From JALEFZ01 sp964564415 (GTDB lineage Bacteria > Bacteroidota > Bacteroidia > J057): a DNA stretch of 64,000 nucleotides. The notes beneath the pieces are model-generated. The model had not been told where the DNA came from and searched no databases. It worked only from the letters and a program-made list of their open reading frames with translations. The stretch covers positions 372,001 to 436,000 of the forward strand of contig CAZMAV010000001.1 in NCBI GenBank assembly GCA_964564415.1. Direction: 5' to 3'. Position numbers and translations under genes: made by a program. Shown piece after piece: positions 26,905 through 35,658 of this stretch; the first letter of the stretch is position 1, and every line of letters begins with the position of its first letter.

Positions 26905-27897
26905 ATGGTAAAAATAGGAGTATTAGGAGCGGGGTATTTGGGAAAAATTCACATCAAGCTGATCAAGGGAATAGCTGATTTAGACTTGGTGGGTTTTTAT
27001 GACAAAGATGGGGAGACGGCAGAAAAGGTAGCTAAAGAATTTGGCATAAAAGCTTTTGCAAGCATGGCGGCCTTGTTTCAAGAGGTGGATGCCCTTGACA
27101 TCGTGGTACCTACCCTCCATCACTATTCGACAGCTCAAAGAGCCCTGGAGGCAGGCAAGCATATTTTTATTGAAAAACCCCTCACCCATCGCGTTGAGGA
27201 AGGGAAAAAACTCCTTGACCTCAGCGGGCAAAAACCCGGTTTGGTGGTACAAGTCGGCCACGTAGAGCGCTTCAACCCGGCATTTTTGGCGATTTCCGAC
27301 CGTTCTCTCCAGCCCATGTTTATTGAGGCGCACAGACTTGCCATGTACAATCCGCGAGGAACAGATGTATCGGTTGTCCTGGACCTCATGATTCATGACC
27401 TCGATATTGTCCTCAGCCTACTGCCCTCTCCCATCGCTCGCATTTCTTCCTCAGGAGTGGCTGTCGTCAGCCAGTCTCCGGACATTGCCAACGCCCGGGT
27501 AGAATTTGAAAATGGAGCCGTGGCCAACCTTACGGCTAGCCGCATTTCAATGAAAAATATGCGCAAACTTCGCATGTTTCAAAAGGATGCCTACCTCTCG
27601 GTAGATTTTCTGGATAAAAAGATAGAGGCCTATGAAATTTCGGATGTCCCACAGGAGGGTTTGCCCTTTCCTTCCATCCCCATAGAAAATGGACAGCAGA
27701 CCCGCTACGTCAATATCGGGCAGCCCGAAGTCATGGCAGTCAATTCTATTAAAATGGAATTGGAAGAGTTTGCCAATTCTATCCTCAAGGGCGAAAAAGT
27801 ACGGGTGTCTCTAAAAGATGGGTTTAGGGCATTGGAAGCCGCCCATCTGATCCTGGAAGAAATTCAACGAGGAAGCGAGGATCTGATGCGAGCATAA
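26905..27897 (+). CDS. Gfo/Idh/MocA family oxidoreductase
   Basis: 330 aa. N-terminal Rossmann fold with VLGAGYLGKIHIKLI (5-19), the family's EKPLTHRVEEGKKLLDL after the NAD(P)-binding domain, and the C-terminal alpha/beta domain with DLMIHDLDIVLSLL, where the HD pair sits in the active site. The family oxidises or reduces sugars and related compounds with NAD(P). No sugar-nucleotide genes are adjacent, so the substrate is unknown; relatives in Bacteroidota are often tied to LPS sugar synthesis. A strong hairpin follows. Confidence 0.88.
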   Translation: MVKIGVLGAGYLGKIHIKLIKGIADLDLVGFYDKDGETAEKVAKEFGIKAFASMAALFQEVDALDIVVPTLHHYSTAQRALEAGKHIFIEKPLTHRVEEGKKLLDLSGQKPGLVVQVGHVERFNPAFLAISDRSLQPMFIEAHRLAMYNPRGTDVSVVLDLMIHDLDIVLSLLPSPIARISSSGVAVVSQSPDIANARVEFENGAVANLTASRISMKNMRKLRMFQKDAYLSVDFLDKKIEAYEISDVPQEGLPFPSIPIENGQQTRYVNIGQPEVMAVNSIKMELEEFANSILKGEKVRVSLKDGFRALEAAHLILEEIQRGSEDLMRA

Positions 27898-27901
27898 AAA
27901 A

Positions 27902-27924
27902 AGCCCCTCATTGAATGAGGGGCT
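27902..27924. terminator. Bidirectional terminator
   Basis: AGCCCCTCATT-G-AATGAGGGGCT: 11-bp perfect stem, preceded by an A-run and followed by CTTGTTT. It separates the convergent oxidoreductase (stop 27897) and anti-sigma-like gene (stop 27948) and serves both strands. Confidence 0.85.
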
Positions 27925-27947
27925 CTTGTTTAAATTTTATATGTGTC

Positions 27948-28415
27948 TTAGAGTTTGTCGCCTTTGATAAGGTTGTGGATATCCGATCGGATGTCTTCGA
28001 GATTCTTATCGATGTGCCGGGGTTCCCACTCTAATTTGGAATCCAACTTCTGACTGACATTGTGTCGATCGGGACTTAATCCCTGGGACCGCCTTACCTT
28101 GTAGACCGATCCTGCCACTCCAGCCAGGACAAAAATCAACATAGCTGTCGCAAGGACTACATGGAGATTAATTTTATCCCAAATATTTGAGGACTTTTTA
28201 CTGGACCTGACGTAGGCCATGATATTATCCAGGGATTCCTGAGAGGGTTCAACTTCACAGCCCTGTAGGGCTTCGACGTGGCTGTCCACCTCTTCATAAC
28301 TATTCCACAATTCGTCATCAGAACAGAGCTCGGACAAAAAACTGCTGGCCTCTTCATCTTTCATTTCTTCAAAGACAAAGCGCAGTATATTTTTTTCCTT
28401 ATCGGGTTCCATCAT
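27948..28415 (-). CDS. Putative anti-sigma factor, single-pass membrane protein
   Basis: 155 aa. An acidic helical N-terminal half (about 1-80), one membrane segment at about 84-104 (LHVVLATAMLIFVLAGVAGSV), and a charged C-terminal tail. There is no zinc-binding HxxxCxxC motif. The start overlaps the sigma-factor stop by 17 bp, the usual layout for an ECF sigma and its membrane-anchored antagonist. The role is inferred from context and topology alone. Confidence 0.7.
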   Translation of the reverse strand: MMEPDKEKNILRFVFEEMKDEEASSFLSELCSDDELWNSYEEVDSHVEALQGCEVEPSQESLDNIMAYVRSSKKSSNIWDKINLHVVLATAMLIFVLAGVAGSVYKVRRSQGLSPDRHNVSQKLDSKLEWEPRHIDKNLEDIRSDIHNLIKGDKL

Positions 28416-29004
28416 AGGCTCGGGACTTCTCGGACTCCTGAGCGAGCTTTTTGAGATTGAGCAGGGCGTACCGCATTCTTCCGAGGGCGGTGTTGATGCT
28501 CACGTCAGTGATATCCGCTATTTCCTTGAAACTGAGTTCACCGTATGTACGCATAACGAGAACTTCTCGTTGCTTATCCGGCAATTCCTGAATCAAGTTA
28601 CGAATATAACGAGCATTTTCTTCCTTTATTATTTGATCTTCGGAAGAAGCTTCGGAGCGTTGAACCGAGTTGAAAATGTCGTAATCGGCAGATTCGTTTT
28701 GGATGGGATTTCTCTGGACCTTTCTGAAGTGATCAATGGCAAGGTTCCTGGCAATTCTAACAACCCAGGGAAGAAATTTCCCTTCTTCGTTGTACTTGCC
28801 GGAGCGAATCATCCTGACTACCTTGATCATGACTTCCTGAAAAAGGTCTTCTGCAATTTCGCGGTCTTTTACAATCAGGTAAATGGTCGTAAATACCTTG
28901 GATTTGTAGCGGGTTAGCAATTCATTGAAGCAGCAATCTTCTCCTGCTATAAACGCTTTGATGAGGTCTTTGTCCTGTGCTTTTTTCATGAGCGAATTAT
29001 CCAT
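28399..29004 (-). CDS. ECF-type RNA polymerase sigma factor
   Basis: 201 aa. Region 2 shows NELLTRYKSKVFTTIYLIVKDREIAEDLFQEVMIKV (about 27-62) and WVVRIARNLAIDHFRK; region 4 shows LPDKQREVLVMRTYGELSFKEIADITDVSINTALGRMRYALLNLKK, an intact helix-turn-helix. It directs polymerase to a stress or envelope regulon. The downstream gene overlaps its end and is the likely anti-sigma factor. No carboxypeptidase-linked FecR/TonB genes adjoin, so it is not a starvation-type FecI. Confidence 0.92.
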   Translation of the reverse strand: MDNSLMKKAQDKDLIKAFIAGEDCCFNELLTRYKSKVFTTIYLIVKDREIAEDLFQEVMIKVVRMIRSGKYNEEGKFLPWVVRIARNLAIDHFRKVQRNPIQNESADYDIFNSVQRSEASSEDQIIKEENARYIRNLIQELPDKQREVLVMRTYGELSFKEIADITDVSINTALGRMRYALLNLKKLAQESEKSRAYDGTR

Positions 29005-29745
29005 ACGTTTTTTATTGAGGGTGTACCAAACCCAGCGAGAAAAAAGAAGAGTGTAGAGTGGCTTAAGGAAATGGTACCAAAAAGCTCAAGGGAAAATCGT
29101 ATTGTATCTGTATAGACCTCAAAGTGAACCTAAGTTAAATTATCGGCTAGTTTTTCACAAATAACTTACATCCAGTTTCACTACTCTTTGGATGCATAAA
29201 AAATGCCAGAGTCAGTTTTTCACCTACATGAATGGGAAAAATATGGGTCTGAACCGAATTTAGGAGGGGATGAATGGGAATCATCTCCCATAAAAAGCAA
29301 AGCTATTCTTCACATTAAAAGCGAAACAACGAATTTTTGACAATCTTATTTCATATCTGAAGATTCAATTTAAAAAATCATAATATATTGATAATCAGAT
29401 TCTTGAAAAAATACCTAAAATCAGCCAAAAAAATGATAATTCTTGGTAAAAATTATATTCTCCATGTAAGAAATAGAAAACATTATACTTCTCTATGTGC
29501 TTTCCCTGACCGCTGTACTCCCTGTATCCTATAATAGACAGGGGTGTAAGGATTTGATACAATCATGAAGGATAGAATTTCCTGCCTGGATAGGGCAAGC
29601 CAACCAATATAGCAGGCAAAGCAAAATTTTACTTACTTTTAGTCCCTCTTTTCAGGTATTAATGAGGTTTCTTCCTTTTTATTTCCTGGTACAACTTTCT
29701 ATCCTCCTGGCAGTTAGCTATGCTTAACCTTTTGTTTACGCATTC
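29005..29745. other. Long intergenic region between the sigma-factor gene and uvrA
   Basis: 741 bp between divergent starts. It is AT-rich (especially 29330-29470) and contains small hairpins, such as CCTGT at 29521 with ACAGG at 29537-29541. I find no tRNA, no ORF with a plausible start and no clear promoter consensus. AACCTTTTG at 29727-29735 is a weak -7-like match for uvrA. Confidence 0.45.
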
Positions 29746-32520
29746 ATGGACCATATTTTTATAAAAAACGCCCGGGTCAACAACCTCAAAAACGTATCGG
29801 TCGAACTGGAACGAGACAGAATGGTGGTGGTCACAGGAGTCAGTGGCTCCGGTAAGTCCTCCCTGGCTTTCGATACCCTTTACGCTGAGGGACAGAGGCG
29901 TTATGTTGAAAGTCTCAGCAGCTATGCCCGTCAGTTTTTGGAGCGAATGGACAAGCCCGAAGTTGACTATATACAAGGCATTGCCCCTGCCATTGCCATA
30001 CAGCAAAAGGTATCTACCTCCAATCCCCGTTCGACAGTAGGAACCACCACAGAAATATTCGACTTTCTCAAGCTCCTGTTTGCACGGGCAGGTAAAACCT
30101 ATTCACCCATATCAGGGAAGTTGGTCACCCGGGACAGCGTAACGGATGTGGTGGACTTTATCCTGGACCAAGAGGAAGGAAGTAAAATCCATATTCTCTC
30201 AGAGATCAAGGTCAGGTCCAAGGGCTATCGGGCCGAACTCGAAATTACCCTACAAAAAGGCTTTTCAAGGATTTGGAAGGATGGGCGTATCGTAGATATT
30301 GAGGACGAACTTGAAGGAGAGAATCTCAAAGAGGTCAAGACCATGACCCTCCTCATCGACAGGACCATCGTAAGGAAGGAGGACATTCAAAACCTACGCA
30401 GCAGGATAGCCGATAGTGTACAGACAGCTTACCAAGAGGGGCAGGGAAGTTGTAGAATTGTGGTGGACGATAAAAAGCCTAAGCCTTTTTCGGAAAAATT
30501 TGAGGCGGATGGAATGAGTTTCGAGCCTCCCTCCGTCAATTTGTTTAGCTTCAACAATCCCTACGGAGCTTGCAAGACCTGTGAGGGTTTTGGTAGGGTC
30601 CTTGGCATTGACAGAAATCTGGTTATCCCTGATCCCAACCTTTCCGTTTATGAGGGGGCTGTAGCTCCCTGGCGAGGAGAGGTTATGAATGAATACCTCC
30701 AAAACTGGCTTCAGGCTGCTCGCCAGACCAATTTTCCCATCCACCGCTCCTACGAGCACCTGACTGAAGAAGAGCAGGATCAGGTGTGGAATGGCATTGG
30801 GGGCACCTGGGGCATCAACCAGTTTTTTGAATACATAGGTAAAAAGACCCATAAAATCCAATATCGGGTCATGATCGCTCGCTACAGGGGCTATACGACC
30901 TGTCCCGATTGCAAGGGAAGCCGGATTCGAAAGGATGCCTCTTATGTAAAAATTGATGGCTACTCGATTTCGGATTTTCTTTTCATGCAGTTGAATGAGC
31001 TCTTTGATGCCATTAAGGGTCTTGAACTGGGGGATGTAGACCAGTTGATCGCTGGCCGCCTCATGGATGAAATTACCTCCCGATTGAATTATCTGATCAA
31101 AGTAGGAGTTGAATACCTCACCCTCCATCGCAAGATCAATACCCTCTCCGGTGGGGAAATGCAGCGCATTCGACTGGCGACTTCACTGGGATCGGGACTG
31201 GTTGGCTCCATGTATATCTTGGACGAGCCCAGCATCGGACTTCATTCCAGAGATACGGACCGTTTGATTTCCATCCTCGAATCTCTCAGAGACCAGGGTA
31301 ATACCGTCATTGTGGTAGAGCATGACGAGGCTGTGATGAAAGCCGCTGACCAACTCATAGACATGGGTCCTGGCGCAGGCGAACTCGGAGGAGAGGTTAC
31401 CTTCAATGGTACTTTTAAGGAAATTCTGAGTTCGGACACAAAAACAGGCAAATACCTATCTGGCAAGGATGAAATTGCCCTGCCCACACGAAGAAGACCG
31501 GTCCAAAGTCGGCTCCAGCTTCGAGGTGCCCGCCTGCACAACCTCAAGGGGGTTGATGTAGATATTCCCCTTTACGGACTTACCCTTGTCACGGGAGTCA
31601 GTGGTTCGGGCAAGAGTACACTCATCCAAAAAATACTTTACCCTGCCCTAAAAAAGCACCTAGGTGATTTTTCAGATAAGGGAGGAGCCCTCAAGGAATT
31701 GGGAGGGGACATAGACCAGGTACAGCGGGTAGAAATGGTAGATCAAAGTCCGGTAGGTCGGTCTGCGCGGTCAAATCCTGTAACCTATATCAAGGCCTAT
31801 GACCACATACGGGAACTCTATGCCAAGCAACAACTGGCCAAGATCAAAGGACTCAAACCCGGACATTTTTCCTTTAATATTGATGGGGGAAGGTGCGACA
31901 ACTGCCAGGGCGAAGGATTTGTAACCGTAGAAATGCAGTTTCTTCCCGATGTAAAGCTCCAGTGCGACGTCTGCCACGGCAAACGGTTCAAAAAACACGT
32001 ATTGGAAGTCGCTTATAAGGATCGCAACATTGACGACGTCCTCAACATGACCATTTCGGAAGGCATTGACTTTTTCAAAGATGAAAAAAAGATTGTCTCC
32101 AAGTTGGAAATCCTCGATCGGGTGGGCCTGGGCTACCTGAGAATGGGCCAGTCCACTTCTACCCTATCCGGAGGGGAGGCCCAACGCATGAAACTGGCCT
32201 TTTTCCTTAGCCAGGGATCTCAGGCCGAAAAAGCTTTTTATATCTTCGATGAGCCCACCACAGGTCTGCATTTTGAAGACATTAAAAAACTGCTCAATGC
32301 CATGAACGAACTTATAGAGAGAGGCAATACGGTCCTGGTCATTGAGCACAACCTGGATGTGATCAAATGCGCCGATTACCTCATCGACATGGGGCCGGAA
32401 GGGGGAAAAGGTGGAGGACAGGTACTCTTTCAGGGGACACCTGAGGACTTACTTGCCGTCAAAGAGTCCTATACCGCCCATTACCTGAAAGAAAAGCTCA
32501 ACGAAAAGGTACAATCCTGA
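29746..32520 (+). CDS. uvrA: Excinuclease ABC subunit A
   Basis: 924 aa, the damage-recognition ATPase of nucleotide excision repair. Two ABC modules: the first with VTGVSGSGKSSLAFDTLYAEGQ (about 29-50) and YARQF, zinc module CKTCEGFG/CPDCKGSR and signature LSGGEMQRIRLA; the second with VTGVSGSGKSTLI, zinc module CDNCQGEG/CDVCHGK, LSGGEAQRMKLA and FDEPTTGLHFEDI. Both Walker B sites (YILDEPSIGLH and YIFDEPTTGLH) are intact. Full length, no lesions. Confidence 0.97.
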   Translation: MDHIFIKNARVNNLKNVSVELERDRMVVVTGVSGSGKSSLAFDTLYAEGQRRYVESLSSYARQFLERMDKPEVDYIQGIAPAIAIQQKVSTSNPRSTVGTTTEIFDFLKLLFARAGKTYSPISGKLVTRDSVTDVVDFILDQEEGSKIHILSEIKVRSKGYRAELEITLQKGFSRIWKDGRIVDIEDELEGENLKEVKTMTLLIDRTIVRKEDIQNLRSRIADSVQTAYQEGQGSCRIVVDDKKPKPFSEKFEADGMSFEPPSVNLFSFNNPYGACKTCEGFGRVLGIDRNLVIPDPNLSVYEGAVAPWRGEVMNEYLQNWLQAARQTNFPIHRSYEHLTEEEQDQVWNGIGGTWGINQFFEYIGKKTHKIQYRVMIARYRGYTTCPDCKGSRIRKDASYVKIDGYSISDFLFMQLNELFDAIKGLELGDVDQLIAGRLMDEITSRLNYLIKVGVEYLTLHRKINTLSGGEMQRIRLATSLGSGLVGSMYILDEPSIGLHSRDTDRLISILESLRDQGNTVIVVEHDEAVMKAADQLIDMGPGAGELGGEVTFNGTFKEILSSDTKTGKYLSGKDEIALPTRRRPVQSRLQLRGARLHNLKGVDVDIPLYGLTLVTGVSGSGKSTLIQKILYPALKKHLGDFSDKGGALKELGGDIDQVQRVEMVDQSPVGRSARSNPVTYIKAYDHIRELYAKQQLAKIKGLKPGHFSFNIDGGRCDNCQGEGFVTVEMQFLPDVKLQCDVCHGKRFKKHVLEVAYKDRNIDDVLNMTISEGIDFFKDEKKIVSKLEILDRVGLGYLRMGQSTSTLSGGEAQRMKLAFFLSQGSQAEKAFYIFDEPTTGLHFEDIKKLLNAMNELIERGNTVLVIEHNLDVIKCADYLIDMGPEGGKGGGQVLFQGTPEDLLAVKESYTAHYLKEKLNEKVQS

Positions 32521-32580
32521 AGCGAGCAAGTCCAGGCTGGGTAAAGTGACAGCTAATCTTTATTTTTGATGACTCATCTA

Positions 32581-34101
32581 ATGAAAATGAAGAAGTTATC
32601 TATCATTCTGCTCCTCCAGAGCGGTCTGGCTTTTGGGCAAAGCAATGGACCGGGACTCTTTGTCGATATCTGTCGCTTCAACCTACCTATGGTAGAAGCC
32701 CAGTACGGTCAAAGTAAATTTGCTGGTTCGCCCTATGTGGAAATTCATGTGGCAGTAGCCGGCAACAGCCTTGTTTTCAAGCAAGAAGCACCAGAAAAAT
32801 ACCAGGCCAACGTAAATATTGATCTCTATCTCTACAAACTCGAGGGCAAAGATACCCTGCTGGTAGATCAGGATAACTACAATCTCCAACTTCCTCCTGA
32901 GCGTTTGTTAGCAGATACCAGCATCAATGCCCGTCAGCAGGCCAATTTGCTTAATGTACATACCCTCAGGATAAAATCAGGAAAGTACCTCCTTGCGGCT
33001 ACAGCTGTAGACAATAATTCTTTGACACTGGTCAGGACCCAGGCTTTTCGGGAGTTTTATGCCAAATCCCTGCCCGGCGACGACGTGGCTTTCAGTGATA
33101 TCAAATGGTCGGCCGGAGAGATGCCCCGCCCGGAGGATAAAATTGGCAAGGCCGGAAGGGAAGAAATCATTCCCATGGTCACCAACCAAAGCTTTTTCAA
33201 CGAAGACTCCCTGGTCTTCTACCAGGAGATTTACAATGCCAACCTCCTCTTTGAAGATGAAGTTTGGATCAGGTCTGTCATCTATCAGGGCAACAACAGG
33301 TTGTTCAACTACCAGACTGAAGAGCGGGTGAGGGCCGCCCGCATCATCAATGTTTACAAGGAAGAAATTCCCATCCAAAATCTCCCCTCCAATATTTATT
33401 ACCTTCAGGTAGAGCTCTTTCATCCCAAACAGAGCATCATGAGGACCTATAAGCAGAAATTTTACGTCTACAACTCCCGGATCGCATCGGCCTTTGACCA
33501 GAATACCTTTGCAGCCAACTCGGACATCGACGTATTCAACAAATATACAGAGGAGGAACTCGACTACTACCTTCAGACTGTCAAGTATCAAGCGACCAAG
33601 GATGAACGCAACTTTATCAAGGTCTTGGAAAATTACCAGCAGAAGAAAAACTTCATCTACAGCTACTTCGAAAGGAGAAAGACCAAGAAAAAAACGGTCA
33701 GGGCCTTGTGGAACGGCCACCTCATGGCCCTCAAGTATGTCAACCAGGAGTTCAAATCCACCCTCCGCGAAGGCTGGCAGACCGACCGGGGAAGGGTTCT
33801 TCTCACCTATGGCATTCCCAATCACGTGGACCGACACCCCTCGGAGACAGGCTTGATTCCCTATGAAATATGGCGCTACAACCGGCTGGGGCCCCAAAAT
33901 AATATCCTCTTTGTATTTTATGATCCCGACCTCGCCACCAATGAATATCAGCTGCTACATTCCAATAAGTATGGAGAGATCAACAATCCTCGATGGCGCA
34001 CCCTCCTGGATGCCCGTAACAAAGGGCAGACCTCGGATATCATAGATTACGAGCGCGACAGGACCCGCTACAATCCCGGGCTTAATCTGGATGACAATTA
34101 G
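32581..34101 (+). CDS. GWxTD domain exported protein
   Basis: About 506 aa from the ATG at 32581; ATGs at 32569 and 32587 are alternatives, all leading into the same signal peptide (KKLSIILLLQSGLAFG). The long N-terminal part is beta-rich. The GWxTD domain at the C-terminus has REGWQTDRGRVLLTYGIPNHVDRHP, YEIWRYNRLGPQNNILFVFYD and the closing ERDRTRYNPG. The family is exported, common in Bacteroidota and of unknown function. It overlaps the following acyltransferase gene by 11 bp, so the two are translationally coupled. Confidence 0.85.
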   Translation: MKMKKLSIILLLQSGLAFGQSNGPGLFVDICRFNLPMVEAQYGQSKFAGSPYVEIHVAVAGNSLVFKQEAPEKYQANVNIDLYLYKLEGKDTLLVDQDNYNLQLPPERLLADTSINARQQANLLNVHTLRIKSGKYLLAATAVDNNSLTLVRTQAFREFYAKSLPGDDVAFSDIKWSAGEMPRPEDKIGKAGREEIIPMVTNQSFFNEDSLVFYQEIYNANLLFEDEVWIRSVIYQGNNRLFNYQTEERVRAARIINVYKEEIPIQNLPSNIYYLQVELFHPKQSIMRTYKQKFYVYNSRIASAFDQNTFAANSDIDVFNKYTEEELDYYLQTVKYQATKDERNFIKVLENYQQKKNFIYSYFERRKTKKKTVRALWNGHLMALKYVNQEFKSTLREGWQTDRGRVLLTYGIPNHVDRHPSETGLIPYEIWRYNRLGPQNNILFVFYDPDLATNEYQLLHSNKYGEINNPRWRTLLDARNKGQTSDIIDYERDRTRYNPGLNLDDN

Positions 34102-35047
34102 GCCCCTATCTTTTGCGCCATTGAGAAAGCTAAAATTTTTCCTGACCCTCGGATTTCTCTATCCCCTGAGTCTAGTGCCTTTTTGGTTTTGGTACAAAGT
34201 CAGCGACCTTATCTTTCTCGTCATTTTCAAGGCCATTGGATATAGGAAAAAGGTGGTTTGGGCTAATATTTCGGGCTCTTTTCCAGAAAAAAGCGAGAGA
34301 GAACTTGAGGAAATCATGGAGAAATTTTACCGCCATCTTTGCGACCTCCTGGTAGAAAGTTTGAAATCCATCTCCATGAGGGACCAAGCTGTCATTCGAA
34401 GGGTTCAAATAGAAAATAAGGAAGTTTGGGAAGAATTCCTGCGTAGCGAAAAGCCGGCCATTCTCCTGGCAGGACACTACGGAAACTTCGAACTTTGGGG
34501 AGCCAGAATGGACATTCTGGCAGCGGGAAAGAGAAAAGGCTACTGCATTTATACCCCCCCAAAAAGTGAGACCCTTAATGGCCTGATCCATCATATACGC
34601 ATTCGCAGAGGAGGAAATCTCCTGCCGAGGAAGCACTATGTCCGAAAAATCAGAGAAATCGTAGCCAAACAAGAATTCGTAGTAGTCCTTGGCGATCAGT
34701 CGCCCCATAAATCCCAACGGGCTTATTTTACTGAATTCCTGGGAAGGCCTACAGCATTTTTTACGTCTACCTCCAGGTATAGCCTAGAACTTGGCATGGA
34801 GGTCTACTTTGTAAGGGCCAGCAAGAAAGCCCGTGGTTACTACAGCTTAGGTTTAGAACGACTTCCGAGAGAGGATTTTCTTCCATTACGGGAAGACATG
34901 GCCTATGCCTTTACAGATCTTCAGGCTGAGCGCTTTGAAGCCATGATACGGCAGGAACCCGCCTTCTGGCTATGGTCTCACAAAAGATGGAAGCGAGGTC
35001 CCGGAGGCAGAGATAAGCTTTCGCCGAAGCTAACAAAGCAGGCCTAA
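34091..35047 (+). CDS. Lipid A biosynthesis acyltransferase, LpxL/HtrB family
   Basis: 318 aa. An N-terminal membrane anchor (FFLTLGFLYPLSLVPFWFWY), then the HxxxxD/E acyltransferase motif as HYGNFE (about 143-148) in ILLAGHYGNFELWGAR, and the second motif VVLGDQSPHKSQRAYFTEFLGRPTAFF. It adds a secondary acyl chain to lipid A or an ornithine/glycine-type lipid at the inner membrane. It is the second gene of a two-gene unit with the GWxTD protein. Confidence 0.88.
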   Translation: MTIRPLSFAPLRKLKFFLTLGFLYPLSLVPFWFWYKVSDLIFLVIFKAIGYRKKVVWANISGSFPEKSERELEEIMEKFYRHLCDLLVESLKSISMRDQAVIRRVQIENKEVWEEFLRSEKPAILLAGHYGNFELWGARMDILAAGKRKGYCIYTPPKSETLNGLIHHIRIRRGGNLLPRKHYVRKIREIVAKQEFVVVLGDQSPHKSQRAYFTEFLGRPTAFFTSTSRYSLELGMEVYFVRASKKARGYYSLGLERLPREDFLPLREDMAYAFTDLQAERFEAMIRQEPAFWLWSHKRWKRGPGGRDKLSPKLTKQA

Positions 35048-35188
35048 ATTAGTTCCTTAAGTAACAATCTGTTATATTAAAGCTTGAACAAAATCGTTTT
35101 TCATCTGCTAACAATGATCCCATAGGTTCATTTATCAATAAAAATAAATTGGCCTCTTTCCGCGTCTATTGTTCTGGATAAAAGCTAG

Positions 35189-35205
35189 TTGTTCAACTAG
35201 AACAA
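35189..35205. promoter_or_regulatory. Inverted repeat upstream of ybaB
   Basis: TTGTTC-AACTA-GAACAA (6-bp arms, 5-bp spacer), overlapping a second dyad CTAGTTG-TT-CAACTAG at 35185-35200. Another TTGTTCT lies at 35169-35175. The cluster sits 29-65 bp before the ybaB start and looks like a repressor operator. Confidence 0.45.
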
Positions 35206-35233
35206 GATTCAACCGACTAAACTGACAGAATAT

Positions 35234-35575
35234 ATGTTCAATTTACCTGACATGATGGGCAAATTCCAGCAGATGCAGGATCGCCTGAAAGAAGTACGGG
35301 CCTCTCTGGACCAGATTGTCGTAGAAGCCGAGGCCGGCGGAGGAATGGTACGTGTAAAAGCCAACGGCAATCGGAAAATAATGAAGATAGAGATTGATCC
35401 CGACGTCATTGACAAGGATGATCCGGAGATCATGTCCGACCTGATCGCAGCAGCCGTCAACAAAGCCCTGGAAAAGGCCGAAGAAGAGGGCCGTCAAAAG
35501 ATGGAGAGTGCTACCAAAGGCATGATGCCCAACATTCCTGGATTGGACATGAGTAAATTCGGGATGGAAGGGTGA
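35234..35575 (+). CDS. YbaB/EbfC nucleoid-associated protein
   Basis: 113 aa. Small DNA-binding dimer with the typical MGKFQQMQDRLKEVRASLDQIVVEAEAGGGMVRVKANGNRKIMKIEIDP core and a helical C-terminus. Usually linked to dnaX and recR, but here it stands alone between an acyltransferase and a glycosyltransferase. The C-terminal MMPNIPGLDMSKFGMEG tail is seen in Bacteroidota members. Terminator at 35604-35640. Confidence 0.92.
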   Translation: MFNLPDMMGKFQQMQDRLKEVRASLDQIVVEAEAGGGMVRVKANGNRKIMKIEIDPDVIDKDDPEIMSDLIAAAVNKALEKAEEEGRQKMESATKGMMPNIPGLDMSKFGMEG

Positions 35576-35603
35576 AGCCCTTGCAAAATGATTTGTAATA
35601 TTG

Positions 35604-35640
35604 GGCCGGAAATCGACATCATCGCTTTCCGGCCTTTTTT
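35604..35640 (+). terminator. Rho-independent terminator of ybaB
   Basis: GGCCGGAAA (35604-35612) pairs with TTTCCGGCC (35626-35634), 13-nt loop, followed by TTTTTT. It ends 18 bp before the next gene, so the glycosyltransferase promoter must lie in or near it or expression depends on readthrough. Confidence 0.85.
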
Positions 35641-35658
35641 CATTCTAATCCATCCCCG

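Noticed and set aside
30394..31128. Minus-strand 244-codon frame inside uvrA
   Set aside because: Shadow of the first UvrA module.
32977..33897. Minus-strand 306-codon frame inside the GWxTD gene
   Set aside because: Long only because of base composition; the plus-strand gene has a signal peptide and a recognised domain.
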